64,000 nt of DNA from Levilactobacillus paucivorans (lineage in GTDB: Bacteria; Bacillota; Bacilli; Lactobacillales; Lactobacillaceae): positions 17,759 through 81,758 of the forward strand of contig NZ_JQCA01000020.1 of NCBI RefSeq assembly GCF_001437125.1, given 5' to 3'. Within the stretch, counting starts at the first letter, position 1; each line of letters starts with the position of its first letter. Under the pieces are notes generated by a model. The model saw nothing but the letters and a program-made list of their open reading frames with translations, ran no database searches and was not told the DNA's origin. The position numbers were made by a program, and so were the translations under genes. Shown here in pieces: positions 19,037 to 28,103 of this stretch.

Positions 19037-21415
19037 TTGCTGGTGATTCCTGCACAATACCAATGGCAGATTAAGAACGTGGATCAACCGTCGGCCGAAG
19101 CCCAAGAGCTGGCCGCGGCGGAGAAAATTTCACCGATTGTGGCACAGATTCTTTGGAACCGGGGGTATCAGACCACGGAAACCGCGCACGCCTTCCTGAA
19201 CCCGGGTCCAGAACAGCTGCATGATCCCTTTGCGTTGCATGATATGCAACGGGGGATCGATCGGATTGAGGACGCGATTGGCGCCGACCAGCAGATCACC
19301 ATTTATGGGGATTACGATGCTGATGGGGTCACGAGTACCTCGATCCTGTATGAAACCTTGAACGAAATGGGTGCAAAGGTTAACTACTATATTCCAAATC
19401 GGTTCAAGGATGGCTATGGTCCTAACGTTGACGCCTTCAAACGGCTGATTGCGGCTGGGACGGAGTTGTTCGTTACCGTCGATAATGGGGTAGCGGGTAA
19501 CGATGCTATCGCGGCGGCTAAGGCGGCTGGGGTGGACGTGGTGGTTACCGACCATCATGAGTTACCAGAGACGTTACCGGAAGCCTATGCCATCATTCAT
19601 CCCCGCTATCCGGGAGCCGAATATCCCTTTGGGGGACTGTCCGGTGCCGGGGTGGCGTTCAAGGTTGCTCAGGCTTTGCGTGAAGAGATTCCGCAAGATC
19701 TCTTGGACTTAGCGGCCATCGGCACGGTTGCGGACTTGGTCCCACTGGTGGATGAGAATCGCGTGCTGGTACACTTTGGCCTACAACTCTTGAAACAAGA
19801 CGAGCGGCCAGGTTTGCAGGCCTTGATGAAGACGGCCGGGTTGAAGCCAGACGAGTTGACCGAGCAATCGATCGGGTTTGGCCTCGCACCCCGGCTCAAT
19901 GCCTTAGGGCGCTTGGAGGACGCGGCACCCGCCGTTGAATTCTTGACGACCCTAGACGAGACCCAGGCCAGTCAATTGGCCCAACAGACTGAATCGCAAA
20001 ACCACAAGCGCCAGGAATTGGTTCGCCAGATTAGTTCAGAGGCTTTAGCCCAGGCGACCGATGAGGCCCATCAGAATCGACCAACGCTGATCATCAGTGG
20101 TCACGGTTGGCACGAAGGGGTGCTGGGGATCGTGGCCAGCAAGGTCGTCGAGACGACCGGTAAGCCTGCCTTAGTTCTAAACGTGGCCGATGATGGCCAT
20201 GCCAAGGGCTCGGGTCGAAGCGTCGCGGCATTCAACTTATTTACGGCCTTAGATGGCCATAGAGACCTGATGACAGCTTTTGGTGGTCATCACATGGCTG
20301 TGGGTTTAACGGTCCCAGCGGACAAGCTAGAGGCCTTAGCCGACGCATTAGATGTTGAGGCTCAGAATCAGAAGTTGACCGAGAGTGGTCCAAGTGAGGT
20401 AGCTGTTGCCGCCAGCTTGGATGTCGCCACGGTCACGCCGGATCTGTACCGTGAACTGGCCCAATTGGCGCCATTTGGGACGGATAACCAGCAGCCACTG
20501 TTTGCCTTTGAGTCGGCGACATTGACCCAGATCAAGGCAATTGGTAAGGATCATACACACCTGAAGTTCCAATTACAGGAAGGTCAGCACCAGCTGAATG
20601 CCATCCAGTTTGGGGCCGGTAACGAGGTTGCGGCATTGACTGCGGCGCCAGACCAAGCCGATGTGCTGGGGGCTATCGAGGATAACGTTTGGCAAGGCCG
20701 TCATTCATTGCAGTTGATGGTCAAAGATCTTCGGCTGGCCGAGAAACCCGGTGATGATGAACAAGTTGGGATTAATACCCAAGCTGATGGCAATGAACAA
20801 CCTGTCATCGACGAACGAACGACCCGGTTACACCAGGCCATGTTTAAGGACGCAGGCGTCTACCTGTTCTTCCATCGGGGGATTTATGACCAATTGTTAA
20901 GTCAACTCCCGAAGGATTCGACAGCGGTATTGTATGACGGTTCCGTTCAGTCGACCTTACCTCCAGAATCCCGGGTGTTTGTGGTGGATTGTCCGGATGC
21001 CACGGCTGATTTGGAGACGGTTTTGGGGCAACTCAAACCGGCGACAGTGACGGCTTATCTCTATAAGAAAGAAAGTCTTTCACAATTAGGGATGCCAACT
21101 CGCCCGCAATATGCTAAACTATTTAAGTTCATTGCGATGCACCAGCAAGTCGATGTGGGGCACCAGCTGTCTCAGCTCGTCTCGTTCTTGGAGATTCCAC
21201 GGACGCAATTAGTCTTTATGATTCAGGTTTTCTTTGAATGTGGGTTCATCACGATTGATCATGGGATCATGAATGGGGTCCCTCAGCCGGAATCAAAGGA
21301 TCTCTCAACCGCACCGAGCTACCAGCTACGTCTGCAGCAGATTCAGACAGAGAAAGATCTTCTCGCCTGTTCGACTGCGGCACTGACGACGCGTCTTCAC
21401 GCCCCATTGATATAA
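19037..21415 (+). CDS. recJ: RecJ single-stranded-DNA-specific exonuclease
   Basis: A 5'-3' exonuclease acting in recombination, base excision and mismatch repair. The 792 residues match the long Firmicutes form. The DHH domain has [10 protein letters not shown] (about residue 94), VTVDNGV and TDHHE; the DHHA1 domain has GSGRS and the [10 protein letters not shown] motif; OB-fold and an extra C-terminal region follow, as in Bacillus. The start is ambiguous: TTG at 19037 or GTG at 19043, with AAAGGA upstream of both. apt follows 22 nt after the stop. Confidence 0.95.
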   Translation: MLVIPAQYQWQIKNVDQPSAEAQELAAAEKISPIVAQILWNRGYQTTETAHAFLNPGPEQLHDPFALHDMQRGIDRIEDAIGADQQITIYGDYDADGVTSTSILYETLNEMGAKVNYYIPNRFKDGYGPNVDAFKRLIAAGTELFVTVDNGVAGNDAIAAAKAAGVDVVVTDHHELPETLPEAYAIIHPRYPGAEYPFGGLSGAGVAFKVAQALREEIPQDLLDLAAIGTVADLVPLVDENRVLVHFGLQLLKQDERPGLQALMKTAGLKPDELTEQSIGFGLAPRLNALGRLEDAAPAVEFLTTLDETQASQLAQQTESQNHKRQELVRQISSEALAQATDEAHQNRPTLIISGHGWHEGVLGIVASKVVETTGKPALVLNVADDGHAKGSGRSVAAFNLFTALDGHRDLMTAFGGHHMAVGLTVPADKLEALADALDVEAQNQKLTESGPSEVAVAASLDVATVTPDLYRELAQLAPFGTDNQQPLFAFESATLTQIKAIGKDHTHLKFQLQEGQHQLNAIQFGAGNEVAALTAAPDQADVLGAIEDNVWQGRHSLQLMVKDLRLAEKPGDDEQVGINTQADGNEQPVIDERTTRLHQAMFKDAGVYLFFHRGIYDQLLSQLPKDSTAVLYDGSVQSTLPPESRVFVVDCPDATADLETVLGQLKPATVTAYLYKKESLSQLGMPTRPQYAKLFKFIAMHQQVDVGHQLSQLVSFLEIPRTQLVFMIQVFFECGFITIDHGIMNGVPQPESKDLSTAPSYQLRLQQIQTEKDLLACSTAALTTRLHAPLI

Positions 21416-21437
21416 AATAAAGGAGCTACTTACACTT

Positions 21438-21956
21438 ATGGCAACTGATTTTACGAAATATATCGCAACGGTTCCCGACTACCCTGAAAAGGGTGTCATG
21501 TTCCGGGACATTTCCCCGCTGATGGCGGACGGTGAGGCCTTTCATGCGGCAACGGATGAAATCGTCGCTTACGCCCAAAACAAGGGTGTCGAAATGGTCG
21601 TTGGTCCGGAGGCCCGTGGGTTCATCGTGGGCTGTCCTGTAGCCTACCAAATGGGCATTGGATTCGCACCAGCGCGTAAGGAAGGTAAATTACCCCGGCC
21701 AACCGTTAAGGCGTCTTACGACCTCGAATATGGCACCTCAGCCCTTTACCTGCACAAGGACGCCATCAAGCCAGGCCAAAAGGTTTTGGTAACTGACGAC
21801 TTGCTGGCAACCGGTGGGACGATCGGGGCAACCATTCAATTGGTTGAAGACCTCGGTGGGATCGTCGTGGGTACGGCCTTCTTGATTGAATTGAAGGACC
21901 TGCATGGTCGCGACAAGCTGAAGGGCTACGATGTCTTTAGCTTGATGACTTACTAA
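21438..21956 (+). CDS. apt: Adenine phosphoribosyltransferase
   Basis: Salvages adenine with PRPP to give AMP. The 172 residues are the normal length. The N-terminal [21 protein letters not shown] block, GPEARGFI, and the PRPP loop [13 protein letters not shown] are all present. The ATG follows AAAGGAGCTACTTACACTT. The recJ-apt order is shared with other Bacilli, and here the two are close enough to be one transcript, ended by the hairpin after apt. Confidence 0.97.
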   Translation: MATDFTKYIATVPDYPEKGVMFRDISPLMADGEAFHAATDEIVAYAQNKGVEMVVGPEARGFIVGCPVAYQMGIGFAPARKEGKLPRPTVKASYDLEYGTSALYLHKDAIKPGQKVLVTDDLLATGGTIGATIQLVEDLGGIVVGTAFLIELKDLHGRDKLKGYDVFSLMTY

Positions 21957-21980
21957 TTTAATTTTTGATGATATGAATGG

Positions 21981-22017
21981 AGACACCTCTGGCTGATTGG
22001 CTGGGGGTGTCTTTTTA
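21981..22017 (+). terminator. Intrinsic terminator of apt
   Basis: AGACACC (from 21981) pairs with GGTGTCT (to 22012), extended inward by several G-U pairs and followed by five T residues. Confidence 0.8.
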
Positions 22018-22103
22018 GCAGCTTGGTATTGCAGTCGCTTGAAATTATTCGACGACGAATAAAGTGTATACTGAAATGAAAAGCTTAAAGAGGAGGGATT
22101 GCT

Positions 22104-22340
22104 GTGGCGAGACTGTGGTTATTGTCAGATGACGGCGATGTTGTACTGTATCAGTATCAGGTTGAGAATGAAGAGAAGAAGGGCCAAGTAACTTATAGTC
22201 GAACGCATAAGGGATTTAAATTCTTAGATACGATTATTGAGGAATCACCACGGATGTATCACAATGGGATTGGAATGGCATTGTTTAAAATGGCAAAGGC
22301 TAATGATTTTAAAAAATACTATGTTGTCGCGATGTTCTAA
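22104..22340 (+). CDS. Small hypothetical protein in AT-rich DNA
   Basis: A 78-residue protein beginning MARLWLLSDDGDVVLYQYQVE, no signal peptide or membrane segment, mixed charge with a basic C-terminal half. The GTG start lies 7 nt after GAGGAGGGA, a strong ribosome site, which is the main support that it is translated. Composition is clearly more AT-rich than its neighbours. I recognise no family. It stands alone between apt and tRNA-Ser. Confidence 0.6.
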   Translation: MARLWLLSDDGDVVLYQYQVENEEKKGQVTYSRTHKGFKFLDTIIEESPRMYHNGIGMALFKMAKANDFKKYYVVAMF

Positions 22341-22590
22341 CCTTTCTATCGAATCTCAGTACCATTTTTTTGCTGTGCCTTCATCGAAAAAATTAATTAA
22401 GAAAGAGTCGGTAACAGCACTTCAGTATAGTACGATAATCTAGTTTGGGTAAGGTGACGCTGAAGTTGTGGTTCGAAATGTAATAATATTTGGGGATGTG
22501 CTTCTTTGTACAGTGTCTCAGTTAATTAAATCAATGGGATGGATACGTTTTTGGCTTCGTTAAAGTGATTATTCATCACAAATTGTTACA
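22341..22590. other. AT-rich non-coding stretch
   Basis: About 250 bp with noticeably low GC and no plausible gene: open frames here are short and lack ribosome sites. It lies between the 78-aa gene and a terminator. It may be decayed foreign DNA, but no recognisable remnant is visible. Confidence 0.5.
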
Positions 22591-22592
22591 AG

Positions 22593-22633
22593 AAAAAAAC
22601 GGAAAGCCTTCAAAGCAGGCTTTCCGTTTTTTC
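22593..22633. terminator. Bidirectional terminator after tRNA-Ser
   Basis: A stem of about 12 bp (around 22597-22608 with 22619-22630) with an A-run on the left and a T-run on the right. On the minus strand it ends the tRNA-Ser transcript. Confidence 0.88.
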
Positions 22634-22652
22634 TAAATCTTCCAATTATTTA

Positions 22653-22741
22653 AGGAGAGTACAGGAATTGAACCTGCGCGCCGGGTATTCGCCGGTTCGA
22701 CGGATTTCGAGTCCGTTGCATTACCACTCTGCCAACTCTCC
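22653..22741 (-). tRNA. tRNA-Ser (anticodon CGA)
   Basis: Read on the minus strand, the 89-nt gene folds as a class II tRNA. The acceptor is GGAGAGT with ACTCTCC, the anticodon stem is ACGGA/TCCGT with loop CTCGAAA (anticodon CGA, codon UCG), a long variable arm contains CCGG-type pairing, and the T arm is GCAGG-TTCAATT-CCTGT. No CCA is encoded, and the base at position 73 is U instead of the usual G of bacterial tRNA-Ser, so CCA must be added after processing. Confidence 0.93.
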
Positions 22742-22757
22742 ATGTGACTACTAATAC

Positions 22758-22785
22758 ATTTTACCAATAATGCATATAAATGCAA
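22758..22785 (-). promoter_or_regulatory. Promoter of tRNA-Ser
   Basis: On the minus strand, TTGCAT (22780-22785) and TAAAAT (22758-22763) have 16-bp spacing, with TGG before the -10. It lies just upstream of the tRNA gene. Confidence 0.65.
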
Positions 22786-22797
22786 GCCAAGTTTGGA

Positions 22798-23196
22798 TTA
22801 ATTTCGTTGTTGGGTGAAAACGGAGCGGTCGAAAGGTGGCACCCAGGTTGAGGGACCAGCGATTAGAGCCAGGGGGGCAATGTTAGTGCTGTCTAGCTTA
22901 GTTGCCAACACGGTCTTACCCGCTTGAATAGCGGTCGCAATTTCCCAGTCGGTCCACTCGGATTGCCAGGTTTCACGACTGACGATGACCAGAAGGCGGT
23001 GAGCCCGTTTGATGTCCCGCTTGAGCTGACGCTTAATCTTTGCAGCATGGAAGCCGGTAAAACGAATCGGCAGGTGTTGCTCATGGAAACTCACGGTTGG
23101 AAACTCCCAGTCTTGTTCTGACCAATCTTCAAGCTGCTGGCGAAACGAATGGGCCAAGGGATCGGCCGACTGACAACTGATAAAAAGTTCACTCAT
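22798..23196 (-). CDS. TIR-like (MTH538/DUF1863-type) domain protein, orphan
   Basis: A 132-residue soluble protein that is essentially one domain. It begins MSELFISCQSADP, a TIR-like first strand, has LLVIVSRETWQSEWTDWEI (about residues 68-86) as the core, and then GKTVLATKL. The WEI glutamate at residue 85 falls where the catalytic glutamate of TIR NADases and Thoeris ThsB-type proteins lies. That family makes or hydrolyses NAD-derived signals in antiphage defence, but no ThsA-like or other effector gene is next to it here. The ATG at 23196 follows AAGGAG at 8 nt. Function is inferred from fold pattern only. Confidence 0.62.
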   Translation of the reverse strand: MSELFISCQSADPLAHSFRQQLEDWSEQDWEFPTVSFHEQHLPIRFTGFHAAKIKRQLKRDIKRAHRLLVIVSRETWQSEWTDWEIATAIQAGKTVLATKLDSTNIAPLALIAGPSTWVPPFDRSVFTQQRN

Positions 23197-23392
23197 GGGG
23201 GACACTCCTTTCTTTATGAGGTTCATTCTAACGGATGGTTGCGACAACGGGGTGACAACCAGATTGGCATCTTATGAAATTAATATGACAATCCTAATAC
23301 AAAGTTACTGACTTAAGTCTACCTGACTGAGGAAGCGAACGACAGCCAAGGGGCTAAGTTAGTAATGGTACTAATTGTTCGAACCGAGGATA

Positions 23393-23422
23393 TAAAAAAT
23401 CCCTCACGCGAGGTGGGGGATT
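23393..23422 (-). terminator. Intrinsic terminator of ndk
   Basis: A 10-bp stem with a G-U pair (23398-23407 with 23413-23422); on the minus strand it is followed by a T-run (A residues at 23393-23399). Confidence 0.82.
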
Positions 23423-23434
23423 GCTTAAGCGTGT

Positions 23435-23908
23435 TTAATTGGTTTGCTTCACTTTAATTGCGGGTGCCTTGTGGGCGGCAACAGCTAATTCTGGGAACCA
23501 AATGGCGATTTCATGGTGCGCGTTCTCACGGCTGTCCGAGGTGTGGACGATGTTTCTGAGAATACCATCTGGATATTCATGGGCAAAGTCCCCACGGATG
23601 GTCCCGGGCTGAGCGTCATTAGGACGGGTCTTACCAGCCAGGTTGTGGACGGCTTTCACCACGTCGGTCCCGGTTACAATAATGGCGACCAGTGGGCCTT
23701 CCTGCATATAGGTTTCAATTTCGTGGAAATAAGGTTTGCCGACCTGATCACGGTAATGTTGTTGAAGTTGCGCGCTAGTGGCTCTAACGACCTTTAACGC
23801 CACGATTTCATAACGTTTACGTTCGAGTCGGGTGATGATTTCACCAATGTGACCTTCTTCAACGCCATCGGGTTTAACTAACAATAAAGTTTTTTCTGAA
23901 TTTGCCAT
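23435..23908 (-). CDS. ndk: Nucleoside diphosphate kinase
   Basis: Transfers the gamma phosphate of ATP to nucleoside diphosphates through a phosphohistidine. The 157 residues include TLLLVKPDGV near the start, the KPYFHEIETYMQEGP region and the active-site NIVHTSDS with His122. It is slightly longer than the usual 140-150 residues, with an extra C-terminal AAHKAPAIKVKQTN tail. The ATG follows AAGGAGGCACTACC. Not all lactobacilli keep ndk, so its presence is worth noting. It has a terminator downstream. Confidence 0.95.
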   Translation of the reverse strand: MANSEKTLLLVKPDGVEEGHIGEIITRLERKRYEIVALKVVRATSAQLQQHYRDQVGKPYFHEIETYMQEGPLVAIIVTGTDVVKAVHNLAGKTRPNDAQPGTIRGDFAHEYPDGILRNIVHTSDSRENAHHEIAIWFPELAVAAHKAPAIKVKQTN

Positions 23909-24031
23909 GGTAGTGCCTCCTTGAAGTTTTTGAAACAGTCAAGAAACAGTTGCTCACTCATTAACAAGTTACTAACTTAGATATTAGGCTAAACGGTTCC
24001 CACAGTCAACCTGCATGCCTTTAAGATATGA

Positions 24032-24217
24032 TTAGGCTGGATCGCCCATAACCATCCAAAGAATGAGGTAGACGATGAGGCCTGGGAAGACGGGCGTCGC
24101 TGATAGGACGAGAAATAGGATACGGGCAACTCCGACGTTCCAGTCGAAGCGTTCGGCAAGTCCGCCAATGACACCGGCGAACACCCGATTAGTTGCGGAA
24201 CGGTGAAAGTCTTTCAT
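24032..24217 (-). CDS. PspC-domain small membrane protein
   Basis: A 61-residue protein with the PspC fold: a short N-terminal SATNRVFAGVIGGLAERF segment and one membrane helix (about residues 33-57, ending LWMVMGDPA). In enteric bacteria PspC senses envelope stress; in Firmicutes single-domain forms are mostly uncharacterised. The ATG follows AGGAGGCTGTTATC. It starts 19 nt after the histidine-phosphatase stop and is probably its co-transcribed partner. Confidence 0.85.
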   Translation of the reverse strand: MKDFHRSATNRVFAGVIGGLAERFDWNVGVARILFLVLSATPVFPGLIVYLILWMVMGDPA

Positions 24218-24236
24218 GATAACAGCCTCCTAAAAA

Positions 24237-24899
24237 TTAAGATTGGAAATCAATTTTATTGAAGAAGTCGACGTGGATGTCGTCATCGGTAATCTCTAGC
24301 TTGGTAATACTGCCGTTGATCGTGGCGATACCCTCGTCCAATTCTGGGGCGTAGCGGTCAACGATGGAACGAATGGTGACCCCATGGGAAACGACAACGA
24401 CTTGGTCGCCATCCTTGGAGTTGGCCCGTAGCTTATCGAACCCGCGGTCCAAACGTTCCCAGAACATGTCATTACTTTCGGCATCACCATAGAGGTCGGC
24501 CTGATGAATCAGGTCACGGGCCTTTTCCAACCCATAAGTGCCTAGCACCTTGGATTCGGAATCCAAGCCCACTTGAACCCCGACGAATTGCCACATCTGA
24601 TTCAGGTCATTGCCTTCAAAATAGCCGTGGCATTGTTCCCGGAATTCTGGATATTGGTAAGATACGAGATTTTGAGAGTCGGGAATTTCGCGCAAGGCGA
24701 TTCTAGCCGTCTCAATGGCCCGTCCTGAGTCGCTACTGTAAGCGGCAGTCAGGGGAACATTTTTGAGTTGGCGACCCGCACGTTGCGCGTCAGCCCGTCC
24801 CTTGGCCGTCAGAGGTGAGTCGATCCACCCTTGAACCTTGTTATAATGGTTCAACATCGTTTGACCGTGTCGCACGAAGTAAGCCGTAATCTTTTTCAT
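24237..24899 (-). CDS. Histidine phosphatase family protein (phosphoglycerate mutase-like)
   Basis: A 220-residue enzyme of the branch-1 histidine phosphatase superfamily. The phosphorylated His sits in FVRHGQT (about residues 7-13), the second Arg in SSDSGRAIETA, and the second His in VVVSHGVT. I chose the ATG at 24899 (MKKITAYF), which has a GGAGGGG ribosome site; six upstream codons overlap that site. Substrate unknown: phosphosugar, phosphoserine or nucleotide are possible. The PspC gene follows. Confidence 0.85.
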   Translation of the reverse strand: MKKITAYFVRHGQTMLNHYNKVQGWIDSPLTAKGRADAQRAGRQLKNVPLTAAYSSDSGRAIETARIALREIPDSQNLVSYQYPEFREQCHGYFEGNDLNQMWQFVGVQVGLDSESKVLGTYGLEKARDLIHQADLYGDAESNDMFWERLDRGFDKLRANSKDGDQVVVVSHGVTIRSIVDRYAPELDEGIATINGSITKLEITDDDIHVDFFNKIDFQS

Positions 24900-24942
24900 A
24901 ATTTTAGACCCCTCCATCTTTCAGGTAAGTGGTTACATCTTT

Positions 24943-24951
24943 AGTATAGCA
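24943..24951 (-). promoter_or_regulatory. Extended -10 promoter of the histidine phosphatase gene
   Basis: On the minus strand TGC precedes TATACT (24943-24948), about 45 bp before the start codon. The -35 is not clear. Confidence 0.5.
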
Positions 24952-25073
24952 AGCTTTGTGAAAGAACGCGAAGATTTTTGCATGGCAGGTTAAACTCGGC
25001 AAATTTTTAAGGCGTTAGACGGTTATTGTTGGTTAAAACATGCTATGTTATTAGCATACAGGAGATGATGTGG

Positions 25074-25955
25074 ATGAGCATTGAAAGTAGTTATCGTTAT
25101 ACGGGTGATCTGGACTTAGACCTCGATGAGTTAGCCACGCGGGTGGAGAAGGGTCCGGACGCTACGGCCATTGAGAATCGGTTGACGGCCAACGTTTTGG
25201 CGCTAGGGGACTTACAGACGCGGCTGTACTCGCAGAAGAAGTACGGTGTGATTATCATTTTGCAGGGGATGGACACGGCCGGTAAGGACGGTCTCATTCG
25301 CCATGTCTTCAGCGGCCTCAATCCGTCAGGAACCAGTGTCGTCAGTTTCAAACAGCCAACATCGGTGCAGTTGGACCATGACTTTCTCTGGCGGATCAAT
25401 CAGGAACTTCCACCTCGGGGGGAGATTCGCATCTTCAATCGGTCACAATATGAGGATGTCTTGATCAGTCGTGTTCATCCCGAGATGTTAACGAAACAAA
25501 ATCTCCCGGGAATTGACCAGGCTTCGGACGCCGACGATGCGTTCTTTGATCGACGTTATCAGGATCTCAAGCATTATGAAAAGTACTTACGTCATCAGGG
25601 CTTTGTTACCATCAAATTCTACTTACATTTGTCCAAGGAAGAACAGACGCGGCGTTTTGAGAAGCGGATTGAGGTGCCAAGTAAAAATTGGAAATTCTCA
25701 CCAAGTGACGTCAGCGAACGGGCTTACTGGGATGATTACCGGGTCGCCTATACCAAGATGCTTGAGAATACGGCGACAAAACGGTCGCCTTGGTACCTGA
25801 TTCCAGCCGACGATAAAGGCATTGCACGGCTTATTGTATCTAACATCTTGATTCAACGCTTCCAAGCGTTACAGTTGGAATATCCGACGGTTGATCCAAA
25901 TGTGAAACGTCAATTGAAGTCGACACTGGAACAGCTTAAAAATGGCAAATTGTAA
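25074..25955 (+). CDS. Polyphosphate kinase 2 (PPK2) family protein
   Basis: A 293-residue kinase of the PPK2 family, which transfers phosphate between polyphosphate and nucleotides. The P-loop-like GMDTAGKDG (about residues 78-86), IFNRSQYEDVLISRV (about residues 125-139) and lid-type RFEKRIE are seen. Length and single domain fit the class I/III type that phosphorylates NDPs or AMP. The ATG at 25074 lies 9 nt after GGAG; the frame extends 16 codons upstream without a ribosome site. It stands alone with no polyphosphatase nearby. Confidence 0.9.
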   Translation: MSIESSYRYTGDLDLDLDELATRVEKGPDATAIENRLTANVLALGDLQTRLYSQKKYGVIIILQGMDTAGKDGLIRHVFSGLNPSGTSVVSFKQPTSVQLDHDFLWRINQELPPRGEIRIFNRSQYEDVLISRVHPEMLTKQNLPGIDQASDADDAFFDRRYQDLKHYEKYLRHQGFVTIKFYLHLSKEEQTRRFEKRIEVPSKNWKFSPSDVSERAYWDDYRVAYTKMLENTATKRSPWYLIPADDKGIARLIVSNILIQRFQALQLEYPTVDPNVKRQLKSTLEQLKNGKL

Positions 25956-26088
25956 TAGGCAAAAAGCATTAGAACAGCAATGAAGATCTTTTAAATTAAA
26001 TGTAAATGTAGGATGCAATTAGCCAACTTATTTGCGGTTGTGGTATGATGACTCGCAGAATGTTTCATAAATTAGGAGGAATCAGGGC

Positions 26089-27258
26089 ATGACCGTAACT
26101 GTCGGAATTGATAAAATGGGGTTCTTTACCCCCAATCTTTATTTGGACATGCGCGACTTAGCGGCCGCAAGAAACGAGGATCCGAACAAGTATTTAATTG
26201 GGATCGGCCAATCAAAACAGGCCGTGATTCCGCCAACTCAAGACGTCGTGACAATGGCGGCCAATGCAGCGGAACAATTTCTGACGCCAGCGTTAAAGGC
26301 TGAGATTGGCATGGTGCTGTTTGGGACGGAATCTGGTATCGACAATTCTAAGTCCACAGCGATTTACTTAGCCCATCTGTTGGAACTGCCAGCCGAGACT
26401 CGCGCGGTTGAGTTGAAACAAGCCTGCTACGGCGCCACTGCTGGCCTCCAATTAGCCGCTGATTTCGTGCGGGTACGACCTACGGCTAAGGTCTTGGTCA
26501 TCGGGGCAGACATTGCCCGTTATGGCCTGCGGACGGCCGGTGAGGTGACGCAAGGCGGTGGTGCAGTTGCCATGTTGGTTAGTGCTAATCCGCAGATCCT
26601 GGCATTGGATCCCGTCACGAGCTATCACAACGAAGATGTCATGGACTTTTGGCGGCCAACGTACCGGACAGAAGCCTTAGTTGATGGTAAGTACTCCACC
26701 AATGTTTATTTGGATTTCTTCAAGCGTGTTTGGCGCGGCTACCAAGACCAAACGGACCTGACCATTGCCGATTTTTCTGCCTTTGTCTTCCACCTACCAT
26801 TCACGAAGATGGGGCGTAAGGGACTTCGACAGATCCTACCGTCGGCAACCGAGCCCCATCAGGCGGAACTCACGGCAGCCTTTGAAGCCAGCCAGGCGGA
26901 TAATCGCAACGTGGGGAACCTTTACACGGGGGCCCTTTACCTGAGCCTATTGTCCTTACTCCGGCATCAGACGATGGCGGCGGGCGAGCGCATCGGTCTC
27001 TTCAGTTATGGTTCCGGGGCTGAGGGTGAGTTTTTCAGCGGAACCGTGCAAGCAGGTTATCAGCAGGGCTTTGATTCGACAGCTATTGACCAGTTGTTGG
27101 ATCGCCGTCAGCGGGTCACAGTTGCTGAGTATGAAGACATCTTCATGCAACGGCTCAGCGGTGACGGCAGTGATGCCCACTTAGCCGTGGGGAATGATCC
27201 TGCTGAATACCGCTTAACCGGTCGTCAGGGCGAACAACGTCTCTATCAAAAACGATAA
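26089..27258 (+). CDS. mvaS: Hydroxymethylglutaryl-CoA synthase
   Basis: Condenses acetyl-CoA with acetoacetyl-CoA to give HMG-CoA, the second step of the mevalonate route to isoprenoids used by Lactobacillales. The 389 residues start TVTVGIDKMGFF and include the nucleophile region ELKQACYGATAGL, GYGLRT-like sites, the catalytic His in FVFHLPFTKMG and SYGSGAEGEFF near the C-terminus. The ATG follows TTAGGAGGAATCAGGGC. The product eventually feeds uppS (41.6 kb). Confidence 0.97.
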   Translation: MTVTVGIDKMGFFTPNLYLDMRDLAAARNEDPNKYLIGIGQSKQAVIPPTQDVVTMAANAAEQFLTPALKAEIGMVLFGTESGIDNSKSTAIYLAHLLELPAETRAVELKQACYGATAGLQLAADFVRVRPTAKVLVIGADIARYGLRTAGEVTQGGGAVAMLVSANPQILALDPVTSYHNEDVMDFWRPTYRTEALVDGKYSTNVYLDFFKRVWRGYQDQTDLTIADFSAFVFHLPFTKMGRKGLRQILPSATEPHQAELTAAFEASQADNRNVGNLYTGALYLSLLSLLRHQTMAAGERIGLFSYGSGAEGEFFSGTVQAGYQQGFDSTAIDQLLDRRQRVTVAEYEDIFMQRLSGDGSDAHLAVGNDPAEYRLTGRQGEQRLYQKR

Positions 27259-27296
27259 AAAAAGGCTGCGAGACGACGAGGTTTCGCGGCCTTTAT
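27258..27296. terminator. Bidirectional terminator after mvaS
   Basis: A 13-bp stem with two G-U pairs (27261-27273 with 27282-27294) flanked by A and T runs, between convergent genes. Confidence 0.82.
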
Positions 27297-27299
27297 GAT

Positions 27300-27884
27300 C
27301 TATTCAAATTTATTGTGGGTGACGTAACCGTCCTTGTAGATTAAGACTGGCTTCTGATTCTTGAGGCCAATCTGGAAGGTGTAGCCGGTTCCCAGAGCCT
27401 TCTTCAGCGAGGCACTGGTCTTACTGAAACTGTTCACGAAGCGGGGCCACTTGGCCTGCTTGGCTTGTTCAGGATGCTTGGTCAGTCCCCGAATCGTTGA
27501 CTGGAGGTCCTTATTGGTCACGGTCAACGTGTAGGTCTTGGTCTTGGCATCAAAGCTCATCGTGCCAATCTTTTGCAGGGACTTACCCAGTTGCTTATTA
27601 ACGCTCTTTTCATTGTCGGCTCGCGTGGTTTGACTGGTCTGTGAGTCGAAGGCTTGACCGGAATTCGAGCTGATCTTTTTGGTTGACTCGGTCGTGGGAT
27701 TATCCGCGGCTTTCTGGTGTGACCAGTAGGGCAACTTCCAAACGGACCAGCCGGTTAGGAGTAAAGCAATGATGAGTAAGGCACTTGCGCCCACCTTGGA
27801 ACTTCTTTGGTGAAACGCGGTAATTAATGAAAATATGGCGATTAGTGACACTAGGCCACCGAGAATGGCAAATCCGAGGAACAT
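27300..27884 (-). CDS. Hypothetical membrane-anchored protein
   Basis: A 194-residue protein with two membrane helices (about residues 1-22 and 30-50) and a C-terminal domain of about 140 residues with an outward-facing, Ser/Thr-rich linker (residues 60-95). The C-terminal part has an LTVTNKDLQSTI stretch and ends in GYVTHNKFE. Start ATG at 27884 is 7 nt after AAGGAGG; upstream in-frame codons have no such site. I recognise no named family; a cell-surface or stress role is speculative. Confidence 0.65.
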   Translation of the reverse strand: MFLGFAILGGLVSLIAIFSLITAFHQRSSKVGASALLIIALLLTGWSVWKLPYWSHQKAADNPTTESTKKISSNSGQAFDSQTSQTTRADNEKSVNKQLGKSLQKIGTMSFDAKTKTYTLTVTNKDLQSTIRGLTKHPEQAKQAKWPRFVNSFSKTSASLKKALGTGYTFQIGLKNQKPVLIYKDGYVTHNKFE

Positions 27885-28103
27885 AATGGTGCCTCCTTGA
27901 AGAGTTATTAGGTTCAGTATAGCATGAATCATTTCAATGCCGAAAGGCTCAGCCTAAAACCGGATAAACTCGAATAATGTTCGGCATTTGGTCGTAAATA
28001 GTGGTTATTAGTAAATTATAACCGAATACTAATTAAAATTCAGTCGCCAAGTGATCGGTTTTCCGGTATAATAACGATATTCTAGAGAAAAGAGGAGATT
28101 AGT

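Noticed and set aside
22653..22741. Attachment site of an integrated phage or island at tRNA-Ser
   Set aside because: No integrase gene and no direct repeat of the tRNA end nearby were seen in the window.
23989..24174. Second frame overlapping the PspC gene
   Set aside because: It is Ser/Pro-rich without a ribosome site; the PspC frame has the conserved sequence and a good site.
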